Source of the DNA: Pseudomonas sp. v388 | GTDB lineage: Bacteria > Pseudomonadota > Gammaproteobacteria > Pseudomonadales > Pseudomonadaceae | DNA length: 64,000 nt | Direction of reading: 5' to 3' | Assembly (NCBI RefSeq): GCF_003935425.1 | Contig: NZ_RHQN01000003.1 | Span: 496,001-560,000 of the forward strand | In this document: piece after piece, positions 54,462-62,531 of the stretch | Layout: every line of letters begins with the position of its first letter | Position numbering within the stretch: position 1 is the stretch's first letter | The notes under the pieces: model-generated | What the model was told of the DNA's origin: nothing | What the model saw: the letters and a program-made list of their open reading frames with translations, nothing else | The model's database searches: none | Translations under genes and position numbers: made by a program

Positions 54462-55574
54462 TCAGGTTCGGCAGCCATCCCCTTCCAGCTCGTCCACCAT
54501 CGCCTTGAAAAACCGCGCCGCTTCGCCGCCTGTCACAACCCGATGATCGAACGTCAGTGACAAGGGCAGGATCGGGTGAATCACCACTTGCCCATTCATC
54601 GCCACCGGTTCGTCACGGATGCTGCCTGCGCCGATGATCGCTACCTGTGGCGGCACCACGACCGGGCTGGCGTAGCGGCCGAACAGGGTGCCGAAATTGG
54701 ACAGGGTGATGGTTGCGCCCATCATTTCCTGGGGCGGGATCGAGCGGGCTTTCACGTCGGCGCGCAGGCGGCTCATGCCCTGTTTGAGCTCTTCTGCCGA
54801 GCGTTCATCGACGTTGCGCAAAACCGGCACGAACAAGCCGTCGGGCGTATCGACGGCAATGCCCAGATCGATTTTCTCGTGAGTTCTCAGCGACAGCGTC
54901 TTGCCGTCGAACCAACTGTTGAGCACCGGTTCCACCGCGCAAGCTTTGGCAATGGCCTTGCCCAGCCGTATCAAAGGATCGCGCGCCACGTCCCAGCGGT
55001 GCAGGTCGGCGTCGCCATGGAGCGTGACCGGCACCACTTCGGCGTGGGCGCGGGCCATGTTCAACGCCATGCTGCGGCGTACTCCGCGCAAGCACTTGCC
55101 GCCGAAGCGGTCGCGCTCGGCCTGGGCGGCATGCTCGACATCTGCGCGGGTGATCAAGCCGTCGTTGCCCGACCCCGCCAGCCCGCTCAGTTCGACGCCC
55201 AATTGCCGGGCCAGTTGGCGAACCGCTGGAGTAGCCCGAGTGACCATGTGCTCGCGGGTCGAAGGCGCGGCGCCGACGAAGAACTGATCGTCGAGGCTGC
55301 CGCCGCCTTCAAGGCGACCGACCACCGTCCCGGCATCGCCCTCACCTTCGAAGCCGATCAGCGGTTCGCCCACATGCAGGGTGTCGCCGTCCTCGCCGAA
55401 CACCCGCGCAATGATGCCGTCGTAAGGCGCAGGAATGTCGACGATGGCCTTGGCGGTCTCCACCGAGACCATCAGTTGGTCGGCACGTACCGTGTCCCCT
55501 GCCTTGACGTGCCATTCGATGATTTCCGCTTCCTGCAATCCTTCACCCAGATCGGGCAGTTTGAAATATTTCAT
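54462..55574 (-). CDS. Branched-chain 2-oxoacid dehydrogenase E2 (lipoamide acyltransferase)
   Basis: A 370-residue acyltransferase core. A lipoyl domain (residues 1-78) has its lipoylated Lys in VETAKA (about 43). A linker, an E3/E1-binding domain (about 113-150, ATPAVRQLARQLGVELSGLAG), and the catalytic domain follow. The catalytic block reads DHRVVTGG (343-350): the usual DHRxxDG has His344 but Thr348 in place of Asp. At 370 residues it is shorter than P. putida BkdB (about 420). It is last in ldh-E1alpha-E1beta-E2, encoded 18 bases after E1 beta, and converts branched-chain 2-oxoacids to acyl-CoA with them. No E3 gene is in the window. Confidence 0.88.
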   Translation of the reverse strand: MKYFKLPDLGEGLQEAEIIEWHVKAGDTVRADQLMVSVETAKAIVDIPAPYDGIIARVFGEDGDTLHVGEPLIGFEGEGDAGTVVGRLEGGGSLDDQFFVGAAPSTREHMVTRATPAVRQLARQLGVELSGLAGSGNDGLITRADVEHAAQAERDRFGGKCLRGVRRSMALNMARAHAEVVPVTLHGDADLHRWDVARDPLIRLGKAIAKACAVEPVLNSWFDGKTLSLRTHEKIDLGIAVDTPDGLFVPVLRNVDERSAEELKQGMSRLRADVKARSIPPQEMMGATITLSNFGTLFGRYASPVVVPPQVAIIGAGSIRDEPVAMNGQVVIHPILPLSLTFDHRVVTGGEAARFFKAMVDELEGDGCRT

Positions 55575-55592
55575 CGCAAACCTCCTAGGGAG

Positions 55593-56579
55593 TCAGGCGT
55601 CATCGAGCACCGTATGGCAGGCATGCACGATGTCCTGGACGCCGGGAATGTAGAGCTGTTCGAGCCGGTAGAGCGGTGGCGGAATATCCGGCGCCGTTAC
55701 CCGCTGGATCGGCGTTTGCAGGTCCATGAAGACGCGCTCGTACAGGCTGGCGGCGATTTCCGCACCCACGCCGCAGGACCGCGGCGCTTCATGCACGATT
55801 ACGCAGCGCCCGGTCTTGCGCACTGAGGCTTCCATCGTGTCCATGTCCAACGGTTTGACGCAGGCCACATCGATCACTTCCGCCGACACGCCACGTTGCG
55901 CCAAGGCGCCTGCCGCTTGCAGGGTCTCGTGAATGCTCGCGCCCCAACTGATCAGCGTCAGGTCGCTGCCTTCGCGCAAGGTAAAGCAACTGTCGAGCGG
56001 CAGACGTTTGCCATCGTCAACCAGCGGTTGCGGGTTCATGCGATAGAGCCGGGTCGGTTCCAGAAAGATCACCGGGTCCGGATCGTCGATGGCCGCCAGC
56101 AACAAACCGTAGGCGCGAGCCGGCGAGGACGGAATCACCACCCGCAACCCTGGAATGTGCGCGAACAACGCCTCAGTGCTTTCGCTGTGGTGTTCCGGCG
56201 CACGTATCCCGGCGCCCATGGGCGAGCGCAACACCATCGGACAGGTCAGCCGCCCGCGCGTGCGGTTACGTAAACGGCTGGCATGGGAAACCAGATGCTC
56301 CATGGTGGCGTAGATGAAACCCATGAACTGTATTTCCACCACCGGTTTCAAGCCTTGGGCCGCCATGCCGATGGTCAGGCCGCCGAGCATGGTTTCGGCC
56401 AGGGGCGAGTCGATCACCCGCTTGAAACCGAAACTGTCGCGCAGGCCCTGGGTAGCGCGAAACACCCCGCCATTGACGCCGACGTCCTCGCCGAGCACCA
56501 CCACGTTCTCGTCCTCGGCCATGGCCCGGTGCAGCGCCCTGTTCACGGCCTCCAGCAAGCTGACTTTTTCACTGTTCAT
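55593..56579 (-). CDS. 2-oxoacid dehydrogenase E1 component, beta subunit
   Basis: A 328-residue beta subunit of the heterotetrameric thiamine-diphosphate E1. It begins MNSEKVSLLEAVNRALHRAM and holds VVVLGEDVGVNGGVFRAT, PLAETMLGGLTIGMA, and EAPRSCGVGAEIAA, all standard for PdhB/BkdA2. The ATG at 56579 overlaps the E1 alpha end by 11 bases; an upstream in-frame ATG at 56876 lies within E1 alpha and is not used by the family. It acts with the gene product encoded before it. Confidence 0.93.
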   Translation of the reverse strand: MNSEKVSLLEAVNRALHRAMAEDENVVVLGEDVGVNGGVFRATQGLRDSFGFKRVIDSPLAETMLGGLTIGMAAQGLKPVVEIQFMGFIYATMEHLVSHASRLRNRTRGRLTCPMVLRSPMGAGIRAPEHHSESTEALFAHIPGLRVVIPSSPARAYGLLLAAIDDPDPVIFLEPTRLYRMNPQPLVDDGKRLPLDSCFTLREGSDLTLISWGASIHETLQAAGALAQRGVSAEVIDVACVKPLDMDTMEASVRKTGRCVIVHEAPRSCGVGAEIAASLYERVFMDLQTPIQRVTAPDIPPPLYRLEQLYIPGVQDIVHACHTVLDDA

Positions 56580-57666
56580 GAGAGCCGCCCTCCTCGCGCC
56601 GGGCAACCCGTTCCAGGAACCACTCGCGCTGCTCGACCAAGGGCGTCGGCCAACGGGCATAGACATGATCGAGCATCGATTCGGCGGGTTGCATGCCTGC
56701 GCGTTCGAATGCCTCGACGGCCTGCTGAACAAGCGCCTGGCACTCACCGACCAGTGCCTGTTCACGGCCTTCATCCCAAACGCCCTGACTGACCATGAAC
56801 GTTCGCAGGCGTTTGACAGGTTCTTCCTGCCAGGCCTGACGCACTTCTTCGGCAGAGCGGTAGCGGGTCGCGTCATCCGCCGTGGTGTGGTCGCCCAGCC
56901 GGTAACTCAGGCATTCGATGAGCACCGGGCCTTTGCCTTGCCGCACCCGCTCAAGGGCGACCTGCATGCGGTCGTAGACGGCGAGGATATCGTTGCCATC
57001 GACCTGCTCGCCATGGAATCCGGCACCGATGGCCTTCTGCGCCAAAGTGGGCGCGCCGCATTGGATGCGCCGGGGCACGGAAATCGCCCACTGATTATTG
57101 TTGACCACGAACACCACCGGCAGCTGCCAGGCGCCGGCGACGTTGATCGCCTCAAGAAAATCGCCCTTGCTGGTGGCGCCGTCGCCGCAAGTGGTCACTG
57201 CCACCCGATGCTCGCCCCGAATGCGGAACGCGCTCGCGACGCCGCAGGCATGCAACGCCTGAGTCGCAATCGGTACGCAGAGCGGGAAGTCCTGAGCCGC
57301 CGCCGGCTCGGCAAAATCGCTGCCGCGCTCGTCGCCGCCCCAGTAGAGCAGGATTTCTTCCATGCGCACACCGCGCATCAACTGCACCGCAGTGTCGCGG
57401 TAGTAGGGAATGAGCACATCTTCAGCGTGCATCAGGCTGCCGATGGCAACTCCGATGGCTTCCTGGCCCAGGGTCGGCGCGTAGGTGCCGATGCTGCCGG
57501 TGCGCTGCAAGGCCACCGCCTTCTGGTCGAACAGCCGGGTCAGCACCATCTGTCGATAGAGGCGGGTCAACAGGTTGAAATCATCGGCCCAGGCCGGAAG
57601 CTCGGTGGTCAGGCGGCCGTCGGGTGACAGGTAACGGGTGTACCCGAGATCGATCTTGTACGTCAT
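56569..57666 (-). CDS. 2-oxoacid dehydrogenase E1 component, alpha subunit
   Basis: A 365-residue alpha subunit that decarboxylates 2-oxoacids with thiamine diphosphate. The cofactor motif runs from GDGATSKGDFLEAIN to NNNQWAIS (about residues 160-196), and GHTTADDATRYR-type text near 260 forms the phosphorylation-loop region of the family. Gene order with leucine dehydrogenase just upstream (92 bases) points to branched-chain 2-oxoacids rather than pyruvate. P. aeruginosa has a similar ldh-pdhA-pdhB-E2 set. Start ATG 57666 fits the family N-terminus. Confidence 0.92.
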   Translation of the reverse strand: MTYKIDLGYTRYLSPDGRLTTELPAWADDFNLLTRLYRQMVLTRLFDQKAVALQRTGSIGTYAPTLGQEAIGVAIGSLMHAEDVLIPYYRDTAVQLMRGVRMEEILLYWGGDERGSDFAEPAAAQDFPLCVPIATQALHACGVASAFRIRGEHRVAVTTCGDGATSKGDFLEAINVAGAWQLPVVFVVNNNQWAISVPRRIQCGAPTLAQKAIGAGFHGEQVDGNDILAVYDRMQVALERVRQGKGPVLIECLSYRLGDHTTADDATRYRSAEEVRQAWQEEPVKRLRTFMVSQGVWDEGREQALVGECQALVQQAVEAFERAGMQPAESMLDHVYARWPTPLVEQREWFLERVARREEGGSHEQ

Positions 57667-57758
57667 GGCCTACTCCTCGCACGCCGGGTAGCGTGCAGAT
57701 CATGGCCCGCGGCTTGTGGCTGCGGTGATCGGGTCGAGCGGCGTTCGGTAAGAACACG

Positions 57759-58781
57759 CTAGTCGACGTGCAACAGGCGTTCTGCCAATGCATCGGCTAT
57801 TCGCGCGGGTGAGCGCTTTTCTGCCTGGGAATGGGCATACACCTCTGTCAATCGTAGTCCGATTCGGGAAAGGTGGGCGGTGATGGTGGCCAGGCTTTCC
57901 CCGGAGTGGCGCAGCGCTACGTCGATCAGCCCGCCCGAATTGATGACGTAGTCGGGCGCGTAGAGAATGCCGCGCCCTTCGAGCTGGTCGGCGACCTGCA
58001 GGCTGCTCAGCTGGTTGTTCGCCGCGCCGGCCACCGCCGCACAACGCAACTGCGGCACGCTCTGGCCGTTGAGCACCCGGCCCAGGCCGCACGGGGCAAG
58101 AATGTCGCACGGAGTACTGAGCAACGCTTCGCAGGCAATGGGGTGCGCGCCGAAGGCTTCCATCGCCCGCTGCACTTTGCTGCTGTCCAGATCGCTGACC
58201 AGCAGGTCGGCGCCGGCGGCATGAAGACGTTCGGCCAAGGGAAAGCCGACATGGCCCAGACCCTGGATGGCGACCCGCAGCCCTTCAAGGTTGTCGCTGC
58301 CCAATCGCGCCAGGGCCGTGGTGCGGATACCGGCAAATACGCCCATGGCGGTGAACAGCGAAGGATCGTCCTCTTCACTGGTGCTGGTGACGTTGCGCGT
58401 GTGCCGCGCCACGCTGTCCATGTCGGCGCTTGAAGTACCGCTGTCTACCGCTGTGATATACCGCCCGGCCAGCGTCTCGATGAAGCGGCCGAAGGCTTCG
58501 AACAAGGCACTGCGATCGTGCAACTGCGGCGGACGCATGATGACCGCCTTGCCGCCGCCCAGCGGCAGACCGGCCAGCACGGCCTTGTAGCTCATGTTCC
58601 TGGCCAGTTGCAGTGCGTCTTCGATGGCGCTGTCTTCGTCCGGATAGGCCAGAAAGCGACACCCCCCCAACGCAGGCCCCATGCGGGTGCTGTGAATGGC
58701 AACGACGGCTTTCAGACCGACCTGCGGATCGCAGACCATATGCAGTGACTCGGCCCGCGAACCTTGCATGAGAGCGAACAT
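57759..58781 (-). CDS. ldh: Leucine/Glu/Phe/Val-type dehydrogenase
   Basis: A 340-residue NAD-dependent amino-acid dehydrogenase that deaminates leucine, valine or isoleucine to the 2-oxoacids used by the enzymes encoded downstream. The catalytic lysine block KAVLAGLPLGGGKAVI (about residues 66-81) and the Rossmann motif GLGHVGFPLAE are present, and the length is near the family's 340-360. The first gene of ldh-E1alpha-E1beta-E2. It is divergent from the SirB1-type gene. Substrate preference is by family and context. Confidence 0.9.
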   Translation of the reverse strand: MFALMQGSRAESLHMVCDPQVGLKAVVAIHSTRMGPALGGCRFLAYPDEDSAIEDALQLARNMSYKAVLAGLPLGGGKAVIMRPPQLHDRSALFEAFGRFIETLAGRYITAVDSGTSSADMDSVARHTRNVTSTSEEDDPSLFTAMGVFAGIRTTALARLGSDNLEGLRVAIQGLGHVGFPLAERLHAAGADLLVSDLDSSKVQRAMEAFGAHPIACEALLSTPCDILAPCGLGRVLNGQSVPQLRCAAVAGAANNQLSSLQVADQLEGRGILYAPDYVINSGGLIDVALRHSGESLATITAHLSRIGLRLTEVYAHSQAEKRSPARIADALAERLLHVD

Positions 58782-58940
58782 AAGGGGGCTCCCGTATTCT
58801 TGTCAGCCGGAGTATAGGAGCTGCCCCGCAAACTGCCCGACCACTCAGGCATATCTGCACGACGCTGGACTAAATCAGTGGGCAGGGCTAAAACAAACGG
58901 GTCATGTACGTTCTATTGACCAAGCCATTCGGAGGGGTCG

Positions 58941-59744
58941 ATGACTCCACACAGACAGTACCTGGACTGCCTGCAACGTACACCGCCTTCGGTGTTCGAG
59001 GCCGCACTCTGGATCTGCGCCGAACACGACTCGCAGTTTGCGCTGACGCCGGTCATGGACGAGATGGACCGCCTGCATCGGGAGCTGGAAAAGGCGTTGC
59101 CTGCATCGCCCGCCCATGAGTTGGCGCAACTGATGCTCAGGCATCTCAACACGCTGGGCTTTGCCCAGGATGACTGGAATCCGCCCAAGCCCGAATCCGC
59201 ATTGCTGCACCGCATCGTGCTGCGCCGCCGTGGCCAGCCGCTGGGGCTGGCCCTGATTGCGATCGAACTGGCGCGGCGGCTGGATCTGGCCCTGGAAGGG
59301 GTCAACTTCCCCGGCCATTTCCTGCTCCGCGTACCAGGGGCGGACCATCTGCTCGACCCCTGCGGCGGACGCAGGTTGTACCCCAGGGATTGTCGCGAGC
59401 TGCTGACCCGCCAGTTCGGACCGAACATGTCGTTGCGCGCCGAACATATGTCCAGCGCCACACCGACCGGCATGTTGCAACGCATGTCGCGCAACCTGCG
59501 TCACCTGCACAAGGTCAACGATGACCTGATTTCGGCACTCAAGGACGCCAACCGGATCGTCGAGCTGGGCCAGGCGACCAGCGCCGACCACATTGCCAGG
59601 GCCAGTCTCTATCAGTCCCTCGACTGTCCGCAGGCCGAGCGCTTCGACCTCGAACATGCCTTGTTGCTCAGCGATGATCCGATCCAGCGATTGCGCCTGG
59701 CCGAACGCCTGGGCCAATTGCCTTCCAGCAGAAGCCTGCATTGA
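58941..59744 (+). CDS. SirB1/transglutaminase-like family protein
   Basis: A 267-residue protein of the SirB1 family with a transglutaminase-like fold: LLHRIVLRRRGQPLGLALIAIELARRLDLALEGVNFPGHFLLRV (residues about 85-130), with the expected glycines and the FPGHFLLR block. The usual Cys of transglutaminases is not apparent where expected, so activity is doubtful. A helical TPR-like C-terminal part follows (about 195-260). GGAGGGGTCG precedes the ATG. It is divergent from ldh, the same neighbourhood as in P. aeruginosa. Confidence 0.85.
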   Translation: MTPHRQYLDCLQRTPPSVFEAALWICAEHDSQFALTPVMDEMDRLHRELEKALPASPAHELAQLMLRHLNTLGFAQDDWNPPKPESALLHRIVLRRRGQPLGLALIAIELARRLDLALEGVNFPGHFLLRVPGADHLLDPCGGRRLYPRDCRELLTRQFGPNMSLRAEHMSSATPTGMLQRMSRNLRHLHKVNDDLISALKDANRIVELGQATSADHIARASLYQSLDCPQAERFDLEHALLLSDDPIQRLRLAERLGQLPSSRSLH

Positions 59745-60076
59745 AAGCACAATCGATATCCAGGTCGGAACATTATTACCTCAAGGGCAATAAACAATAT
59801 CCCGACCGGGGATTTTTCAGGGTTTCTCTACAACTTATTATTCGCGCACTGAATCGCTGTTGAACCTCTTCGATTTGGCAACGTTGATTTTCAAGCTCCT
59901 GGATCTGCGTTTTATTTAGCCGCTGCTATTGCAGCGGCTTTTTTTATGGCAGCACCGCCTCTTGCAACGGCGGGCCTGTCCTCCCACTCTAGGTGTCGGA
60001 CGTTACAGTCCCTGTGCTTTAGCCGTCTGTTCGCGGACAAGTCCGCTTCGAGGGCTTTAGATCCAGAGGTCTGCTG
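59745..60076. other. Intergenic region with terminator, possible small RNA
   Basis: This 332-base gap lies downstream of two convergent genes. It holds a strong terminator at 59918-59945 more than 170 bases past the SirB1-type stop, a possible short hairpin near 59775-59815, and REP-like remnants (CTGTTCGCGGACAAGTCCGC) at about 60027-60046. No protein gene is supported. The distance of the terminator leaves room for an independent small RNA. Confidence 0.4.
59918..59945 (+). terminator. Rho-independent terminator
   Basis: AGCCGCTGC (59918-59926) pairs perfectly with GCAGCGGCT (59931-59939), loop TATT, followed by a T-run through 59945. It lies 173 bases past the SirB1-type stop codon. Confidence 0.9.
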
Positions 60077-60634
60077 TTACAGCCGCATCGGGCGTCCCTT
60101 GGGGATCTTCCCTTGTTTTTCCAGGGCTATCATCTTGACCATCTCCGGGCTGTTACCGGAATTGACGAAGGTGTAGAGGTTCTTGATCACGTGCACGGTG
60201 CGGATGTAATCGGGCAGCAGCGCCTTGGCGTAAGGGTCGCCTTGCAGCGACTGCTCCTGGATACGGGCAATGCGCCCGGCGAAAAATTCCAGGGCATTCA
60301 AAGGCTTTTCCGCGTCCACCACGTTGCCTTGCTTGTCGAATTCCTCTCCGGCGCTGTTCATCAACTCCGCCGTCAGGTTATCGATGAAGCCGGTCTTGTA
60401 GAGCAGCATGCCTGCCCGGCCAAGCTCCTTGGCGCTGATCTGTTCGGGATTGAAATGCTTGAACAACGGTTTCATGCGCCGCTTCTCCATTTCAACGGAG
60501 TTGAGGGCGATGTCGTTGTCGCCGATGTCACGCAGGACCTGTGATGCGTGCACGGTCGGACTCTGCACTTCGACTTTTTTTTCAGGCATCTTGATGCGAG
60601 CGGGCGGCAAGTCGCCCCAGATAGGTTTCGGCAT
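60077..60634 (-). CDS. Uncharacterised protein of 185 residues
   Basis: I do not recognise this protein. It starts MPKPIWGDLPPARIKMPEKK, has no signal peptide or membrane segment, and is rich in charged residues with likely helices in KELGRAGMLLYKTGFIDNLT and NALEFFAGRIARIQEQSLQ. The C-terminus is basic (KQGKIPKGRPMRL). The start at 60634 is preferred over one 30 bases upstream because AGGGA lies 6 bases before it. It stands alone, with a 235-base gap to the flavodoxin gene behind it. Codon use looks like its neighbours, so I judge it real. Confidence 0.72.
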   Translation of the reverse strand: MPKPIWGDLPPARIKMPEKKVEVQSPTVHASQVLRDIGDNDIALNSVEMEKRRMKPLFKHFNPEQISAKELGRAGMLLYKTGFIDNLTAELMNSAGEEFDKQGNVVDAEKPLNALEFFAGRIARIQEQSLQGDPYAKALLPDYIRTVHVIKNLYTFVNSGNSPEMVKMIALEKQGKIPKGRPMRL

Positions 60635-60869
60635 GTGGTGTCCCTGACCTTGTGATGGTGTCAAAGGTACTATCGGAACCTGGGCGGATGAATTTATAGC
60701 CGAAGTGCTGGGGCGAATAAATCAAGAACGGTCTTACAACCGCCAGACTTATCTCCTACAAATAACGCCAGAACATGGGTGCGAACTTGCCGTTTCAGGA
60801 CGGCTCATTCAGTAGTTGCCCCCGTGCCGGGTTCTCCCTCAACCCGCCGTGCCTGAACGGATCGGCTGG

Positions 60870-61322
60870 TCAACCCAGCCGTTTGATGAACTCCGCGAGC
60901 CATGGCTCGGCATCGGTTTCGGGGGTGACACTCTCGCTGCCATCGAGCCGCAACATGTCCTGCAACGGGTTCACGCCAAGCTCGGCGAACAGTTCGCGCA
61001 ATTGCTCGCCTGCGCCGCAGAACGTATCGCCGTAACTGGCGTCGCCCAAAGCGATCACGCCGCCCGGCAACCCACGCAGCGCACCCGGCAACTGGTCGCG
61101 CAACTGGGAGTAGAGCGGCTGGATGTTGTCGGGCAGCTCGCCCATGCCGGTGGTGGAGGTCACAGCCAGCAGGGCTTGCGGCTCGAACGCCAACAGGTCC
61201 GGCAGCACCAGGCGCGGGTTGTGCAGGATCTCGTGCCCGGCGCGGGTCAGGATCGTTGCGGCGTGACGGGCGACCTCTTCGGCAGAGCCATAGACCGAAC
61301 CGGAAATGATGGCGACTCTCAT
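60870..61322 (-). CDS. Flavodoxin (MioC-like)
   Basis: A 150-residue short-chain flavodoxin-like electron carrier that binds FMN. The phosphate-binding loop is in IISGSVYGSAEEVARHA (residues 5-21), and STTGMGELPDN and ALGDASYGDTFCGAGE are the other FMN-contact loops. It lacks the extra loop of long-chain flavodoxins and resembles MioC. Redox partner unknown. It is divergent from the LOV gene with 89 bases between. Confidence 0.88.
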   Translation of the reverse strand: MRVAIISGSVYGSAEEVARHAATILTRAGHEILHNPRLVLPDLLAFEPQALLAVTSTTGMGELPDNIQPLYSQLRDQLPGALRGLPGGVIALGDASYGDTFCGAGEQLRELFAELGVNPLQDMLRLDGSESVTPETDAEPWLAEFIKRLG

Positions 61323-61411
61323 GACGACCTCTTTGGCAGCTTTAACAGCGCGACAGTATGCCCTATCGGCTAGAATGCAGACTTCGCATTTTTTCGAGGC
61401 CCGGGACGCGG

Positions 61412-61858
61412 ATGATCAACGCAAAACTGCTGCAGCTGGTGATAGACGCTTCGAGCGATGGAATCGTGGTCGCGGAACAGGAAGGCGACGACAACATTCT
61501 GATCTATGCCAACCAGGCGTTCACCGACCTGACCGGCTACACCAACGAAGAGATTCTCTATCGGGATTGTCGCTTCCTGCAGGGCGATGACCGGCAGCAG
61601 GCGGCATTGGCGGCGATCCGGCAGGCGATCAGCAAGGGCGAACATAGCCGGCAGATTCTGCGCAACTACCGCAAGGACGGCAGCGTGTTCTGGAATGAGC
61701 TGTCGATTACGCCGGTACGCAATGACGCCAGCCAGATGATGTACTACATCGGCATTCAAAAGGACGTCACCGCCCAGGTTCGCGATCAGGAGCGAATCCG
61801 GGAACTGGAGGCTGCCCTGGTCGCCGCGGAGGCGAAAATCGCCGCACTGAGCCAATGA
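61412..61858 (+). CDS. Short LOV blue-light photoreceptor (PpSB1-LOV-like)
   Basis: A 148-residue protein that is nearly all one PAS/LOV domain that binds FMN. The photoactive cysteine is Cys53 in RDCRFLQG (51-58), the same residue number as in P. putida PpSB1-LOV, and ILRNYRKDGSVFWNELSITP and GIQKDVTAQV match its later blocks. A short C-terminal helix (about 125-148, RIRELEAALVAAEAKIAAL) is the dimer coiled coil. It has no effector domain, so it acts on partners. The ATG at 61412 gives MINAKLLQLVIDASSDGIVV as in that family; an in-frame ATG at 61358 lies earlier. Confidence 0.93.
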   Translation: MINAKLLQLVIDASSDGIVVAEQEGDDNILIYANQAFTDLTGYTNEEILYRDCRFLQGDDRQQAALAAIRQAISKGEHSRQILRNYRKDGSVFWNELSITPVRNDASQMMYYIGIQKDVTAQVRDQERIRELEAALVAAEAKIAALSQ

Positions 61859-61912
61859 TTTAATGGAACCAGGCAGCAATTACGCGGTCATTCTCCTCAC
61901 CTGCTGACTCGT

Positions 61913-62530
61913 ATGAGTGATTCAATGCAACCCGATTCCCTGCTCACCCAGGCTGAACTGGATTTTATCCAAAGCATGCAGCACAACCCCAGACTGAACG
62001 TGCGTGACAGCACGCGCAGCCTGCTGGTCAATGGCGGCATTCACGTTCAGGACCTGCTGACACGTCTGGCCGCCCATGAGCAGGTGACGATCCAGGCCCA
62101 GTTCAAGAACCAGCAGATGAACTTCCCGCTGCATCTGGTGGAGGATGAATTCCACGCGCTGCATCTGGAACTGGGTGCTCCGAGCATTTATGAAGAAGGC
62201 CCGCGGATTCGTCCATGGCGGCTGACGCTGCCCGAGCCTGCACCGCTGGAAACCGAAAAAGGAGCGCTCACCGCGCTCTGGGCTCATGAGATTTCATTCA
62301 AAGGCGTGCTGCTCGAACAGCGCAAGTCCGGCAAGTTTCCCAAGCAGTTCGCCGCGTGGTTCAACCCGGCCGGCATCGCACCGATTTCCATGCGCGGTCG
62401 CCTGGAGCGGGTGACCGAAAAAGGCCTGGGCGCCTACCGTCTCAGCCAGCACAACAAAGAAGACTCCGAGCGGCTGCGGCAGTACATCCTTCAGCAACAT
62501 CAGCGCGTACACCCGGCGCTGCACCGCTAG
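61913..62530 (+). CDS. Uncharacterised protein encoded between the LOV and MerR genes
   Basis: A 205-residue cytoplasmic protein I cannot assign with confidence. It begins with helices (LLTQAELDFIQSMQHNP), followed by strand-like stretches (VTIQAQFKNQQMNFPLHLVED and LHLELGAPSIYEEGPRIRPW). The RDSTRSLLVNGG start of the body faintly recalls a YcgR/PilZ-type domain, but the RxxxR and DxSxxG c-di-GMP motifs of PilZ are not present. It starts 54 bases after the LOV gene in the same direction, so it may be co-transcribed, and it converges with the MerR gene, one base away. Confidence 0.75.
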   Translation: MSDSMQPDSLLTQAELDFIQSMQHNPRLNVRDSTRSLLVNGGIHVQDLLTRLAAHEQVTIQAQFKNQQMNFPLHLVEDEFHALHLELGAPSIYEEGPRIRPWRLTLPEPAPLETEKGALTALWAHEISFKGVLLEQRKSGKFPKQFAAWFNPAGIAPISMRGRLERVTEKGLGAYRLSQHNKEDSERLRQYILQQHQRVHPALHR

Positions 62531-62531
62531 A

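Noticed and set aside
54462-58781. Pyruvate dehydrogenase operon instead of branched-chain
   Set aside because: The E1 alpha/beta type is shared by both, but the leucine dehydrogenase gene directly upstream makes the branched-chain role more likely. I kept this as an inference.
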